A DNA stretch of 64,000 nucleotides from Limonium bicolor. Lineage: Eukaryota > Streptophyta > Magnoliopsida > Caryophyllales > Plumbaginaceae. The notes beneath the pieces were generated by a model. That model worked only from the letters and a program-made list of their open reading frames with translations. It searched no databases and was not told the origin of the DNA. Below are positions 1 to 11,100 of this stretch, in pieces (within the stretch, counting starts at the first letter, position 1; every line of letters begins with the position of its first letter). The stretch covers positions 46,816,171-46,880,170 of the forward strand of contig CM041776.1 in assembly GCA_023374045.1 (NCBI GenBank), in the 5' to 3' direction. The translations under genes were made by a program, and so were the position numbers.

Positions 1-984
1 ATTTGTACATTGTTTAGAAGTTGACAAACAACCAAACACCTACCGGTTTACAAGGAAACAAGAAGTTTAGAAGTTTGTGAGGAAAAAGAGGTAAACAAGC
101 TATCTCATGTAGTTTAAATGCCTTAGGAAAATAAGCTTGATTTGTTTAATAAAATACCTAAGGAGCCAAAGGTGAATGACCTAGAAAATGCTCTCAAGGA
201 AACTATTAAGGGGCATATGTGATGTTGAGTGTATTTGCAGGTTAAAGGCAATATACTATGTGGAAATTCAGTGTTTAAGGTTTATGCAATTTAAGGGCCT
301 AAGAGCCAAGTTATTTAAGGGCCTAAGTGCCAAGCAATTTAAGTTTATGCACTATATTGTGATGTAGTGTAGTTTGAGAATTTAGAGGTGTGTAAAGAAC
401 ATTCTTTGTGAAGATGAGTGTCTTGGATGGTTAAAGGAGGAAAAACAATATGTTTGTGTGTAAGGAATGTGCATTAAATGATTAAGTGTTTTTGGTTGTA
501 AAAGGGTGAAAACCTAGGTGTTTGTGTGTGAGAATATTCTTGGTGGATTTTAGGTGTTCTTGAATGTCTAATGGTGAAAGCTATGTGCTTGGGTATAGAA
601 ATGTGCTAGAAGAACCCATGTCAAAATTTAGATAATGTATAAGAAGTTCTAAGTGTTTAAAAAAAGTTTTGGTGAGTTTGGAAGTGTTGAGAATGGTTAA
701 GTGTTCAACTAGTGGAAGAAGCATGCATTATGGTGTTTAAAGATGTAAAAAGGGTTTTGGCATAGTGGTTATCATAGGTATGGAACACCACTTAGAAACC
801 TAAGGAGAATATCATAAGTGTTAGGAATTTCGGTATGAAATGAGTAAGTGATTAAGGAGATAGAAAATGAGATTTATGGATGTTGTATGAGGGTGTGAGT
901 GTACCAAATGATGTTAGGAAACATTATGAGGCTTTAGGAGAAGTTTGGTGAAATTGGTTAAGTGCTTAAAGGCTTAGAAAATGA

Positions 985-1250
985 GTGTTTTGCCTTGTCC
1001 GAACATCCGTCCGAACATGGACGTTCGGACAGGCCTGTTGCGTAAAAATTTTCAGAGTCTCGACTTGTGTCCGACCTTGGGAAGTCCGAACACAAGTTCG
1101 GACGTACCTGCTTCTTCATTTAATTTCCTCGACCCATGTCCTAACTTCCGAAGTCCGGACACAAGTTTGGACAGGCGTCTGTATTCAGTTTTGAGTCTCG
1201 ACTTGTGTCCGAACTTGGGAAGTCCGGACACAAGTTCAGACAGGCCACTG
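985..1250. repeat. Array of imperfect GTCCGAAC/GTTCGGAC palindromes in LTR E
   Basis: About four degenerate units of CCGAAC...AAGTCCGGAC type separated by 40-60 bp spacers containing 'gtctcgacttgtgtcc'. The same LTR position carries arrays of a different core sequence in families A, B and C. Confidence 0.8.
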
Positions 1251-2748
1251 TATGGACCAAAAACTTTGTTTTAAGGTGGGAAAAGTTGCCTAAAAATGGT
1301 GATTACTATGTAATGATGTTATAAGAATGTTAAGGACATGTTAAGTGAGTTATAATGACAATTTAGTGGGGGAAAGGTTGTATTAAAATGTAAAAGTAAA
1401 ACAAGTTAAAAAGTGAAGTTATGTAACTAAGTTAACGGGGAAAAGTTATAAGCATTAGACTTTAAACAATCATGTTACCCCGATGTTAATAAAAATACAT
1501 GTAATGTTATCAGTTGTTCGAGAATTGCTCGAGGAACATAAGTGGACATGGTAAAGTGGACTCCGGTGACAGGTATGGTTTTCTTGCAACTTGTGTCCTA
1601 TCGGATTACACCGGCTTGTATGCCAATGTGTTTTTCTGTATGTTTGCCACGATGTAAGATAAAACATGTAATGAGTTTACAGTAATTCATTTATGTGGCG
1701 TGTTTAACTCCGATACCGTTTAACCTCGGAAGTGTTAACCTTAGTTAACTGAGTCTAGGATCACATGAGAGTTCGGTATTCGGATTAAACGACCCGAACC
1801 ATGGGACGTTCTAACCACGGCTATGCGTGTGTTAATTGTGTGATATGTGTGTGTGAATGTAGGGATCTCCCTTGTATGTTTAACCCAGTTGTAATACTGT
1901 ATGGTGTGTAGATGTGATAGACTCCATAGTGGGGTTCTAACTAATATCTAAAAGTAAGTATGTACTAACAGTGGTGAGGAATCCGGTTTGGCTGGTCGCG
2001 CGTTGTTTGGGAGTGGGTATCCTTCTTAGCCTTACCTTTCTCTCTGTTATGGTTGTTTCCCTCACGGGTTATGATCTCCCATTAGCTTATTCCAAAGCTT
2101 AGCTATTCTGACTTATGATCGGTTTAGGGGGAACATGTGTTTGTGTGGTGTGTTCGGGCCTCCAAACCCGAACCATCTTAACTTAAGTTACTCGTCCGAC
2201 TATTAGGACGGTAATGAGTGTTGTTGTTGTTGTATAACGAGCTTACCATGAGGTGACACCATTCTCTAGGCTCACCAGTGAATTAACTATGTTTGGGTCG
2301 GTTCCTAAGAGGACCGTTCCCGTTATGTTATGTGATGTTGTTGTAATGCAATTCCTATTGCGATGTTATCATGTGCACGTCGAACGTGAAAAGTGTTGTT
2401 ATGTTTTGTTATGTGAGGAATGTTATATGTTGTAAGATATGGAGTGTGTGGAACATGGAAATGAATCCCAGTTTATGATAAGAGGCGTTTAAGGATAACC
2501 CGATTTAAGGGTAAGTGTCGTCTATTAAGGAAGTAGCTCCATTAGAGGAGGAACACTCTAGGGATAATGAATACCATGAGTGACTTATCAAGTAAGGATG
2601 TATTATCCGTTTGTTGAGCCCATTGTGGCGAAATGTTATGTGTTGTGTGTTTACAGTTGCATGCATGATTTAAATATAATCAATCGCATGCTAAGACGAA
2701 AATTAGTTGTGCGTGGCCCGGTTGCATGTGGGCTGCGGGATTACCATA

Positions 2749-2778
2749 CCAGCAAAGGTGCTGAGCCCCTTGGGGGCC
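2749..2778. other. Conserved double hairpin, LTR E copy
   Basis: CAGCA-AAGG-TGCTG (2750-2763) followed by CCCC-TT-GGGG. Counterparts sit at the same LTR position in A (6213-6238, 29883-29908), B (8504-8531, 18759-18787), C (34798-34825, 48574-48602) and D (36897-36925). The pairing is seen in the sequence; an RNA role is inferred. Confidence 0.6.
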
Positions 2779-3443
2779 ACCCTTTCTCTTCTTTTCCTAT
2801 TTCAGGTACAAAGAGCAGGAAGCCGTTCGAGAGTAGGACGGGGTAGTCGTTGTACATGGGTAATCATTTAAGTTGTATATGTACAGTAGGTGTAGTAAGA
2901 CCGAGATTGTTATCGGCATCAGTTTGTGAATACTCGGTACAGTTGAAAGGTGTATGTTGTTGTTGTGTTAATGGAAAGGGATAGAATGTGTAGTCGCTCG
3001 GGAGTCTAGTCCATCAGACCGGTACAATTGTATATGTAATAGCCTTGTTAGCCACGTGGGTGGTTAACGGCGTGTAACACCAAGAATTTAAGTAATGTGA
3101 TGAAGTTTGCTTCCGCTGCAGTTTGTTGTTAAGTGTGTTAATGTTGTAAGGGGGTGTTACAATTATTACTTGAAGTATGTACTTCCCTAGCAATAGTCTA
3201 GGATATAGTTATGTTCGAGTATCAAGATCTAGAGACTGGGGATCCCGAGTCTCGTTCCTAAGTGTTTTACTTAGGTCAATATGGAATAATGATTTCAGAT
3301 ATTAGAATTCCAATCATATGAGCAATCATAGTAATGTTGCCCGAAGACGTCGCGCACAATAATAATCGCGTAGCAAATCAACGTTTAATCCACACAACAT
3401 GCATAGCAAACATATCGCTCTTGTCATAAAGTCAAACAAATAC

Positions 3444-3472
3444 CCGAACCGAGGCTTCCCTCAGAGGTTCGG
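3444..3472. other. CCGAACC/GGTTCGG hairpin of LTR F
   Basis: CCGAACC-GAGG, loop CTTC, CCTC-AGA-GGTTCGG. The same 11-bp stem is present in G at 61860-61888 although the surrounding LTRs have diverged. Confidence 0.55.
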
Positions 3473-4183
3473 ACCACGCAATGAACATACCGTACACCGA
3501 AGCACAATGCTAGTGTGACGATACACGCTTGTCTCCAATCACCCCGAAGCTCGTCCTCCAGCATACGTCCTCTAATGCACTCAACTCTGGAATACGAGAC
3601 TACATATTAGCTCTCTGTAATATGAACTAATTTTCGGGATCCCGACTAGTCGCTAATCCCCCTTAGTAGTTACCTCACGATTGATCAACGTTTATCATTC
3701 GAGTTTTATACAGTTTGGGATTAGCTAAATCACTCTCTAACTATATTGTAATTAACATGTAGTATCTATTTACTACTTAGGATCTAATCCAAATAACCTA
3801 TCTCACTTATTCATAGGTTTGTTATTTGTATATAATACACTCTTCCATATAGCTTGTTACTATATGTTAATTATATCATTGACTAATAAACCTTTATTTC
3901 TCCATTCAATTTATGAGTTGGTCAACCTGGCCTCTTTGGTCAATTAAGTTGACCTGGCTAATTATGTTAACTTGGTTAGTTTTACCCAAGTACATAAGTT
4001 CATATAGTTCATATTATAACCCTTGTACTATATGATACGCTCACCATTTAATACGTTATACGTTAACCTACGGACTTTATATCCAATGTGTTATAATTTA
4101 TCTTCTCATCCTATAACATCTATTACTCACTATTATATGGTTCCCAACCATATCATATAATCCATTCACTTCATATATCCTTG

Positions 4184-4206
4184 TATATATATATATATAT
4201 ATATAT
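4184..4206. repeat. (TA)n microsatellite
   Basis: An uninterrupted TA run of 23 bases in LTR F. Confidence 0.95.
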
Positions 4207-5300
4207 GAATTATAAGATTCGTTTATTAAATGGTATATCTTATCATTTTTTGTAAGGTAATTAACCTCACTTGATTGTGTTATTTTATACAAATCCATAT
4301 TAGGATTATAATCCTAAGATTATGTAACATTATATAGTACATTACTAAACCTCTAAAGTCTATTTAACACTCCACATTATTTTATAACACTATTATTTCA
4401 TCACTCGTACTAGTTCCATTAATACTTTATAATGTTGTAACATTTATAACATTATAGGGTGTTGTCTAAAATACTATCCTAATCTTCATATTGCACGTAT
4501 AATGCATAAGTTTTATTAATTACTAAAATCCTTAATGGTGTTACCTTATTTAGCCAAGTAACTTCCAACTTTATAATTCAAGTCAATTATATTATCCCTC
4601 ATAAATTAATTCCTCTCTCATTTAATATAAAATTCTAATCTTCTAACTACATGTACACATACGCATACACGTATGTTTTTTGACAATTCCACTGTAATAC
4701 CAATGTTACATGAATACTCTCAGTATTCTCTAAAGTTGTGTCATTTCCACTCTTAGAATTATGATTTTTACTTTACTCATTATAATCCTACTCCTTTGAT
4801 TTTATTGGATGTTATATTGCTCTTCCAATATTTCCCAACTTATAATTTAATCCCAATTATATATATAATATATATGTATATACATCTAAGTTCTCATATG
4901 AAAAAAACATCAACTTTAACACTAATAAATTTACATCAATTTATAAGACAATTCCTCAATATCCCTTACTAAGAAATCTTTATCCTCATTCACAACTTCT
5001 TAATTTAATACCTAGTTATTTGGAGTTGGCCCAATTATTTTTTTAATTTCAATCCCCTCATAATTTAATCCAAGCCTTTTATAAAGTCTAGTCAATTGCC
5101 AGGAGTCCAATTGACAAATTCCCGATTCAATTCCACTCTGAAAGTCTTGAGCCCAAACAGATTAATTTTTCTCTTTCTTTTTTTTTTCTAGCGGACTGTT
5201 TTAAACCCAATCTCATTTATTAATCTAATTTTTTTAATCCCAGTTTTATTAGACTACTCTCAGCCCAATATTGTTTAACCAGATTGACCCAAAAGCCCCA

Positions 5301-5310
5301 TATTATTATT

Positions 5311-5394
<84 letters not shown>

Positions 5395-5396
5395 TT
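5301..5396. repeat. (TTA)n microsatellite
   Basis: About 96 bp of TTA/ATT trinucleotide repeat with a few interruptions (TTAG) in LTR F. Confidence 0.95.
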
Positions 5397-5733
5397 GACT
5401 TGTTGGTCATATTTTAATTCCCCATATCCATATAATTTTCCAATTGACCGATGTAGTTAGCCCATTACAAAAATCAACCCAAACCTTTTTATAATTCACG
5501 TTTTACCCCAAAGTTTTTTGAAATTTATATTCTCACTCACAAATTTTTCTATAATTCGTGTTTAGCCTAAATCTCTCTAAATTACCATTTCACCTAAAAC
5601 AAACCCTAACTTTCGGTTTGTCCTAAACTCCACCAACCGTAATTTTCAAAACCAAACCAACCCCCAAACCAACGTTCCAAAATCCTCACATCATGCCACG
5701 GTATACCAAGATTTCCACAACTACAATTTAATT

Positions 5734-5738
5734 TCTAG
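5734..5738. repeat. Target site duplication of element A, left copy (TCTAG)
   Basis: TCTAG directly precedes the TGTAACACCC start of A and recurs at 33843-33847 directly after its TATTTCA end. Confidence 0.93.
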
Positions 5739-6212
5739 TGTAACACCCCTACCAGTAATCTCACCATTACTCTTAACCCGTCTCCATTATCAATACACCA
5801 GCAGCGGAAATCCTAATACAACCGGGGGTGAAACAATGCCGTTAGCCACTCACGTGACTAACAAGGCTAATTCCAACAACAATACAACACACTATCGGTC
5901 TGATGGGTCTTTACCGAGTACACTATACAAATGATACATTCCATTTCCTCATCAATTCTCAAACCAAATACAACCTTCAATCCCATGATATACAATACAA
6001 TCTCCATTTAATACTATACTGAGTATCTACAATATCCCTGAGTGTACCCATGACCTTTTTGGGTCTTACATCCCACAATATACAAATACAATTGCTTTAA
6101 CAACTACCCAAATCAATAACAACCCCGTCCTACTCTCGAACGGTGTCCGGCTTAGCTCCCGGTCTCTTATCGTGATCATATTCGCTTCGGGTACCTGCAC
6201 ACTAAAAACGTT

Positions 6213-6238
6213 CCCCCGAGGGGGTCAGCTTACGCTGA
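6213..6238. other. Conserved double hairpin, LTR A left copy
   Basis: CCCCC-GA-GGGGG (6213-6224) then TCAGC-TTAC-GCTGA (6225-6238). Stem sequences differ from B, C and E, but the two-hairpin layout and the GGGGTCAGC junction are retained. Confidence 0.6.
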
Positions 6239-6750
6239 ATATGACTTCCGCATACCCCGCGTACTAGCGAGGGTACGCCGACTAATTGGTCGAGAGCATG
6301 CAGTTCATTTTAGTTCAAACAGCATGCAATACCACAATACATCATATATGTACATTCACACCACACTCCACATTCAATCCAGGAATACAATCCACACAGA
6401 TATCACATCATCTTGTTAAGTTCAGCTACCTCATCCTTCAGCCTTGAGAGACCGTATCTCAAGTGAGTTTCATTCTCGTTAATTAACAACTTTCTATCTC
6501 AACCGGGTAGTTTACTTGACTCCTAGATCTTTGGACACTCACGGTCCCGATCTAGTTTCTTAATTATTCTACTCTTGAATAAATTAGGTTAAGCCTCAAG
6601 GGCCTCCGGGCAGAGACAATTATAGGTCTCTACACCGGGCTTTTATAATCACCAGCCGGAATTAGAAACATTCTCTCATGTCTCTTCCTATCCCATAATA
6701 CCCAGCTTACCTCTTTAGACGGGTAAGCTCTGCCGGTCTTACTCCAGTCG

Positions 6751-6806
6751 GGCACCACTATGTGGCACACGGCCCCGCAGGGCACCACTATGTGGCACAC
6801 GGCCCG
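6751..6806. repeat. 30-bp tandem duplication in LTR A
   Basis: Two units starting GGCACCACTATGTGGCACAC, 30 bp apart. The same duplication is in the right LTR at 30425-30480, so it predates insertion of A. Confidence 0.9.
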
Positions 6807-7834
6807 GTAACAAGGGAGTTCGACCATGGATTCAGAAACATACGCTCTGTTGCTTCCTCATCCTTGCACGCGTGACTCACAATCCCCCTAACCCAACTCT
6901 CGGGTTAGTTATAATAGATACTCATATATAAGTACATACATATACATATATATCAGTCTGCCACATCTTTCTCGATGCTATCATACAACTTCGGAGATTT
7001 TCCTATCTCGTTGTATCTGCCGATTTACGGGTCGCCCCTACACTCCCATTACTTAGGATTTATGTTCATTTTCTAACATTGGGTCTCATCCTTGCATAGG
7101 AGGTCGACTATTGATATTAAGGTTGTTCTCTAGCCTTATGTGTCGCTTGTTCTCATTTCGAGTAAGTTTTTATGTTTGATTCATCGTTGTCCGTTGATAG
7201 ATGGTTATCGTGGGTTACCTCGTTTCGTTATTTCACATCACGACTCTTTCTTCGAGTCTTTAAACAATCAAGACCCAACTATGGGTCGCACTATGATACA
7301 CAATCACATACAAGCGACTCACTCATCATTCATCCCTTCCATGAATTATACAAACTTGGTTTAAATTCAATCCAGCAAACAGCAATACAATACAAGCACC
7401 ATTAAGTGCACACAATCCGATTCATGCAATTATCTTGTTAGGTGATCACACAATCAACAAGCACACAAATCGGGGTAACCAAGTTAGGATACAGAGCATG
7501 AGGAAATCATACCGTACACCGTCGATCTCGGACCTTCGTTCACCTTCGGTTTGACTATTCGGGTCCTATATAACATGTCACGAAGTCGTACAGTTAATAA
7601 CCTATAATTAACCTAGCGACTTCATTTTTTACGGGTACCGACTTATAATACCTAAGTCAAGGTATTTTAAACTTCCACACTTAAGTTATTTGGCTTACAT
7701 TCTTTCTTAACTTGTTCAAGCCCTTAATCACCTTAAAACATCATTACTTAAGTCCTAATCATCTCATAGATCCATTACCCAATCAATCCCCATCTTATAA
7801 TGCAAGTTTCATAAGTTTCAAGCCACTTTCAGGT

Positions 7835-8095
7835 GGGTCCGGGACTTGGTATGGGACTTAAGTCCCGGACCTGGTGGAATCCCAACTCTCGGGTCGATTT
7901 TTGTATATGGTCCGGGACCTTAGCGGGGACCTAAGTCCCGAACCAATGATGGTTGAAACTCTCGGCGTGTTTTAGGTGGGTGGTCCGGGTCCTTATGCTT
8001 AAGCTAAGTCCCGGACCAGTTCAGTAAGGCAGGCTCGACCAATTTTTAGGGGGTGGTCCGGGACTTGGTCCTGGACCTAAGTCCCGGACCCTGCT
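7835..8095. repeat. GGTCCGGGAC/GTCCCGGACC palindrome array in LTR A
   Basis: Four units of imperfect inverted repeats (GGTCCGGGAC...TAAGTCCCGGACC) with short spacers, repeated in the right LTR (31515-31770). The position matches the TTCGGTC arrays of B and the GACCCA arrays of C. Confidence 0.85.
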
Positions 8096-8111
8096 ACGGT
8101 TTCAACAGATT

Positions 8112-8116
8112 GTACA
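8112..8116. repeat. Target site duplication of element B, left copy (GTACA)
   Basis: GTACA precedes the TGTAACACCCC of B and recurs at 22256-22260. The uninterrupted site (TTGTACACTTCAGT) is preserved once in the right LTR of A near 31790-31803. Confidence 0.95.
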
Positions 8117-11100
8117 TGTAACACCCCTACTACGCACATAACACTACTTGAAATCACAGCGGAATTAAACAACTAAACAGTAACTAAACGATTGGTGCTA
8201 CAACGCCGTCAACCACCCACGTGGTTAACAAGGCTGAATAAATACAAATGTACCGGTCTGATGATCAGACTCCTGAGCATAGAACTAACAACCATATATA
8301 CATCAACAAAATACCGAGTGTTTACATAAATCCTTCACTGTATACTGTCACTGTAAACCGTCATAACCAAATATATAACACGCCACGGGAGCACAGGCGC
8401 ATCCCGGGCAAACATCCAAAAGTACTCAAAAGTAAACTACACCCTAGGATCTAGAGCCACTCCGCTTCTTCGATCCTCATCCTGCAGTAAAAGAAATATG
8501 GATCCCCCGAGGGGTCAGCAACCCTTGGCTGGTATGGTTAACGCGCAGCCCATCGGCTACCGGGATGCGCGCAAACTATTTGTCATGATGACATGGTATT
8601 TATTTTAAAACACACAACTTATACATATATAACATAACATGGGTATTGTACACAACATCACATACATCACACAAGAACAATTCTTATAGGAAGAGAACCA
8701 ACACAGTTAGTCCCCATTGAGAGCCTAGAGAATGTTGCCATGCTCATGCTAAGCTCGTTACATAACTCGTTACCGTCCTGTTAGATTGAACGGTTAACTT
8801 AACACAAGGTGCCTCGGATATAGTGATCCAAGCCCACCGAAATAACACATAGTATGCCCCTGTGGCCCGACGTGAGTCAGTAAAATAGCCTTGGTTAAGC
8901 TAAAGGGAAGGTTGGAAGCCAAATTGGAAACACAACCATAACATACAGAGAGAATCGAACCGGTTATGACATCGACTCCCATACTCACACGCGTGGCCGG
9001 AACAGACCGGACTCCTCACTTCCCCCTTTGCCCTTGTTAGTAGTCCATCATTGAACTCAACAAACAATTCACAATAATAGGTCAAGTCTTGTTAGACACA
9101 CACAAGGGAAGAGAGAGTCATACTTAACAACATAATAATATTTAACAACTGTAAACTCTTTACATGGTTTAATCTTACAAAGTCATAAACACACAGAAAA
9201 ACAAACAACACACAAGCCGGTGCAAACCGGTAGGCAACAGACTGCAAGAAAACCATACCTTGTTCCTTGCCTCGATTGATTTCCACCTTGAGAGAATCCT
9301 AAAACATTAGTAACGTCGGTTAATTATTTATTTAACTTCAAACTTACTAAGTATTTAACATGATTGTATGACATGTTTTAATGTCTATTCTACCCTAGGT
9401 TACCTTCATTATACACCCTAGGGTTAACTACATAAGTCACTTCTTTTCTGTTTTTTTTTACAAGTTTAGGTCCGACCGACCTTACCGACCGAACTTACCC
9501 AAGTTCGGTCGATTCCAGAACACATTTCCGTCAAAATTTTCTACTCCGACCGACCTTGTAAGTTCGGTCGCATGCTCGGTCTATTCCCGAGAGTTTCTTC
9601 CCTTTGAAAATTTAGCCCGACCGAACTTGCCAAGTCCGGTCCTCTGTTCGGTCGTTTCCAGTAACTCAATCCGTACACAAAATACAAGCCCGACCGACCT
9701 TGCAAGTCCGGTCCCCAAGGTCGGTCCATTCCAGAAGCCAATTCTCGCAGGGTAAACTGGCTCGACCGAACTTGCAGTCGGTGCAGTTCGGTCGCAAGTC
9801 TCCTCTTCCCCCTAGTACCCTTTCACTTTCACCTTCCCACTTCAACCACAACCTAACCTCATAACTTCACCCACCAACCTAGTCATGGGCACTAAACCCA
9901 CTTTACCAAGCCTTAGTACTCCTTAAACCTCATAAAACTCTTCTAATTCCTTATAACCTTTACTTATCTTCACAAATACACTGTTTTCAACCAGTTTTTC
10001 TTTTGTATGTTCATACTCAATCTTATATAACCTAACTAGAATCACAATCCTTATTTTATATGATAACTCTTTCCAACAGTTTTATCATCTCCCACATCAT
10101 CTCTCACAACTAACTCCTTATATCCTTCTTTAAAATTCTTTTCCAAGTTTAACTTTCTCCTTATTTACCAAAGTCTGCCTAAGTATTTACCTAATTCTCA
10201 AAGTGGACTTTGGTACTTACTAAAAACGCTCAAGATCATGCCCTAAGTCCTAAGTTTACCTCTAGAGCCCTTCCTAGTTCCTCACAATTCCTTTAAAAAC
10301 ATCATGAACTCCTTATACATTTCCTAAATTTCGACATAGGTTCTCCTAGCCTTTTGTTACACACCAAAGCACATTGTTTTTACACCAACAAATACCAAGA
10401 ATACTAACAATCCATCAAACACTTATTATACACAAACTTCACTCATAAAGCACTTCATCACAATATAGTGCATAATTTAAATTGCATGGCACTTAGGCCC
10501 TTAAAATGCATGGCTCTTAGGCCCTTAAGAGCATAATCCTTAACACTGAATCTCCACATATATTTGCCTTTGACCTGCAATACACTCAACACACATATGC
10601 CTTTTACTAGTCTCTTGAGAACACTTTACTAAGTCATTCACCATTTGCTCTTTAGGTAGTTTTAATAAGCATTTATAAGCTCATTTCTCATAAGGCATTA
10701 AACAACATTAGGTTAGTAGATTTACCTCTTTTCCAAACAACTCCTTTCTTTTCACTATAAGACCGGTAGGTTATTTGATTCCTTGTCAAGTTCTAAACAA
10801 TATACAAACATATAATGAGTATTCAAGCTATAAGCTTCATCTCATTGTAAACCCTAATTTTACATTGTTTCAAAAACATTAAGTAGTTGTTTTACCTTGA
10901 TCTTTGAAGAGAGTTTGAATATATAACAAGAGAGGACTCCACCTAGCCCATGAAGTTGGAATGAAGCTAGAACAAAGTCACACAAAGAGCTCATCAATGT
11001 GTATTTTCGGTCAAGGAAAAAACATGGAGGAAATGTGTTTTTTATTTGAGATTCCTTACCTAGAAGCAAAGGAGAGTAATAATATGTCAAAATACAAGCT

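Larger units (their letters stand above)
1..3161 (+). mobile_element. Element E: partial LTR, B/D-type family, sense +
   Basis: The segment ends in GGGGTGTTACA at 3161, the reverse complement of the TGTAACACCCC start of the other LTRs, so it lies in the opposite orientation to A-D. Read in reverse complement it follows the D and B LTRs in order: the CACGTG hairpin (3047-3068), the paired hairpins (2749-2778), a GGTATGG donor-like site (1572-1578), a CCGAAC palindrome array (985-1250) and 'ttaagggcctaag' blocks near 290-340. The left end is outside the window. The next five bases (ATTAT) would be the target duplication if it is inserted in F. No coding capacity is credible; the short reading frames here are chance. 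Confidence 0.85.
3162..5738 (-). mobile_element. LTR F, part 1 (host of insertions E, A and C)
   Basis: An AT-rich LTR segment homologous in reverse complement to G (about 59600-62160): both share the motif around 'ggatccc(c)agtctc', the CCGAACC hairpin (3444-3472) and the CATACCGTACACCG motif (3486-3499). F is continued after A at 33848 and after C at 52753. Its first ~1 kb, including the TGTAACA end, must lie left of E. It contains the microsatellites at 4184 and 5301 and no genes. Two inserts leave five-base duplications inside it, so F predates A and C. Confidence 0.75.
5739..8116 (-). repeat. Element A left LTR, portion before insertion B
   Basis: Nearly identical to 29411-31795. It holds the CACGTG hairpin (5841-5862), the double hairpin (6213-6238), a 30-bp tandem duplication (6751-6806), a CATACC donor-like site (7508-7513) and the GGTCCGGGAC palindrome array (7835-8095). 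It is interrupted at 8116 by B; GTACA (8112-8116) is the duplicated target. Confidence 0.93.

Noticed and set aside
985..1274. Array of CCGAAC repeats considered as a CRISPR-like array
   Set aside because: Units are imperfect palindromes of uneven spacing inside LTRs, spacers are themselves repeated, and the setting is a plant retrotransposon.
6630..6827. Repetitive CHIVVP frame on the minus strand
   Set aside because: It is generated by the 30-bp tandem duplication of LTR A and is present in both LTRs; no start context or homology.
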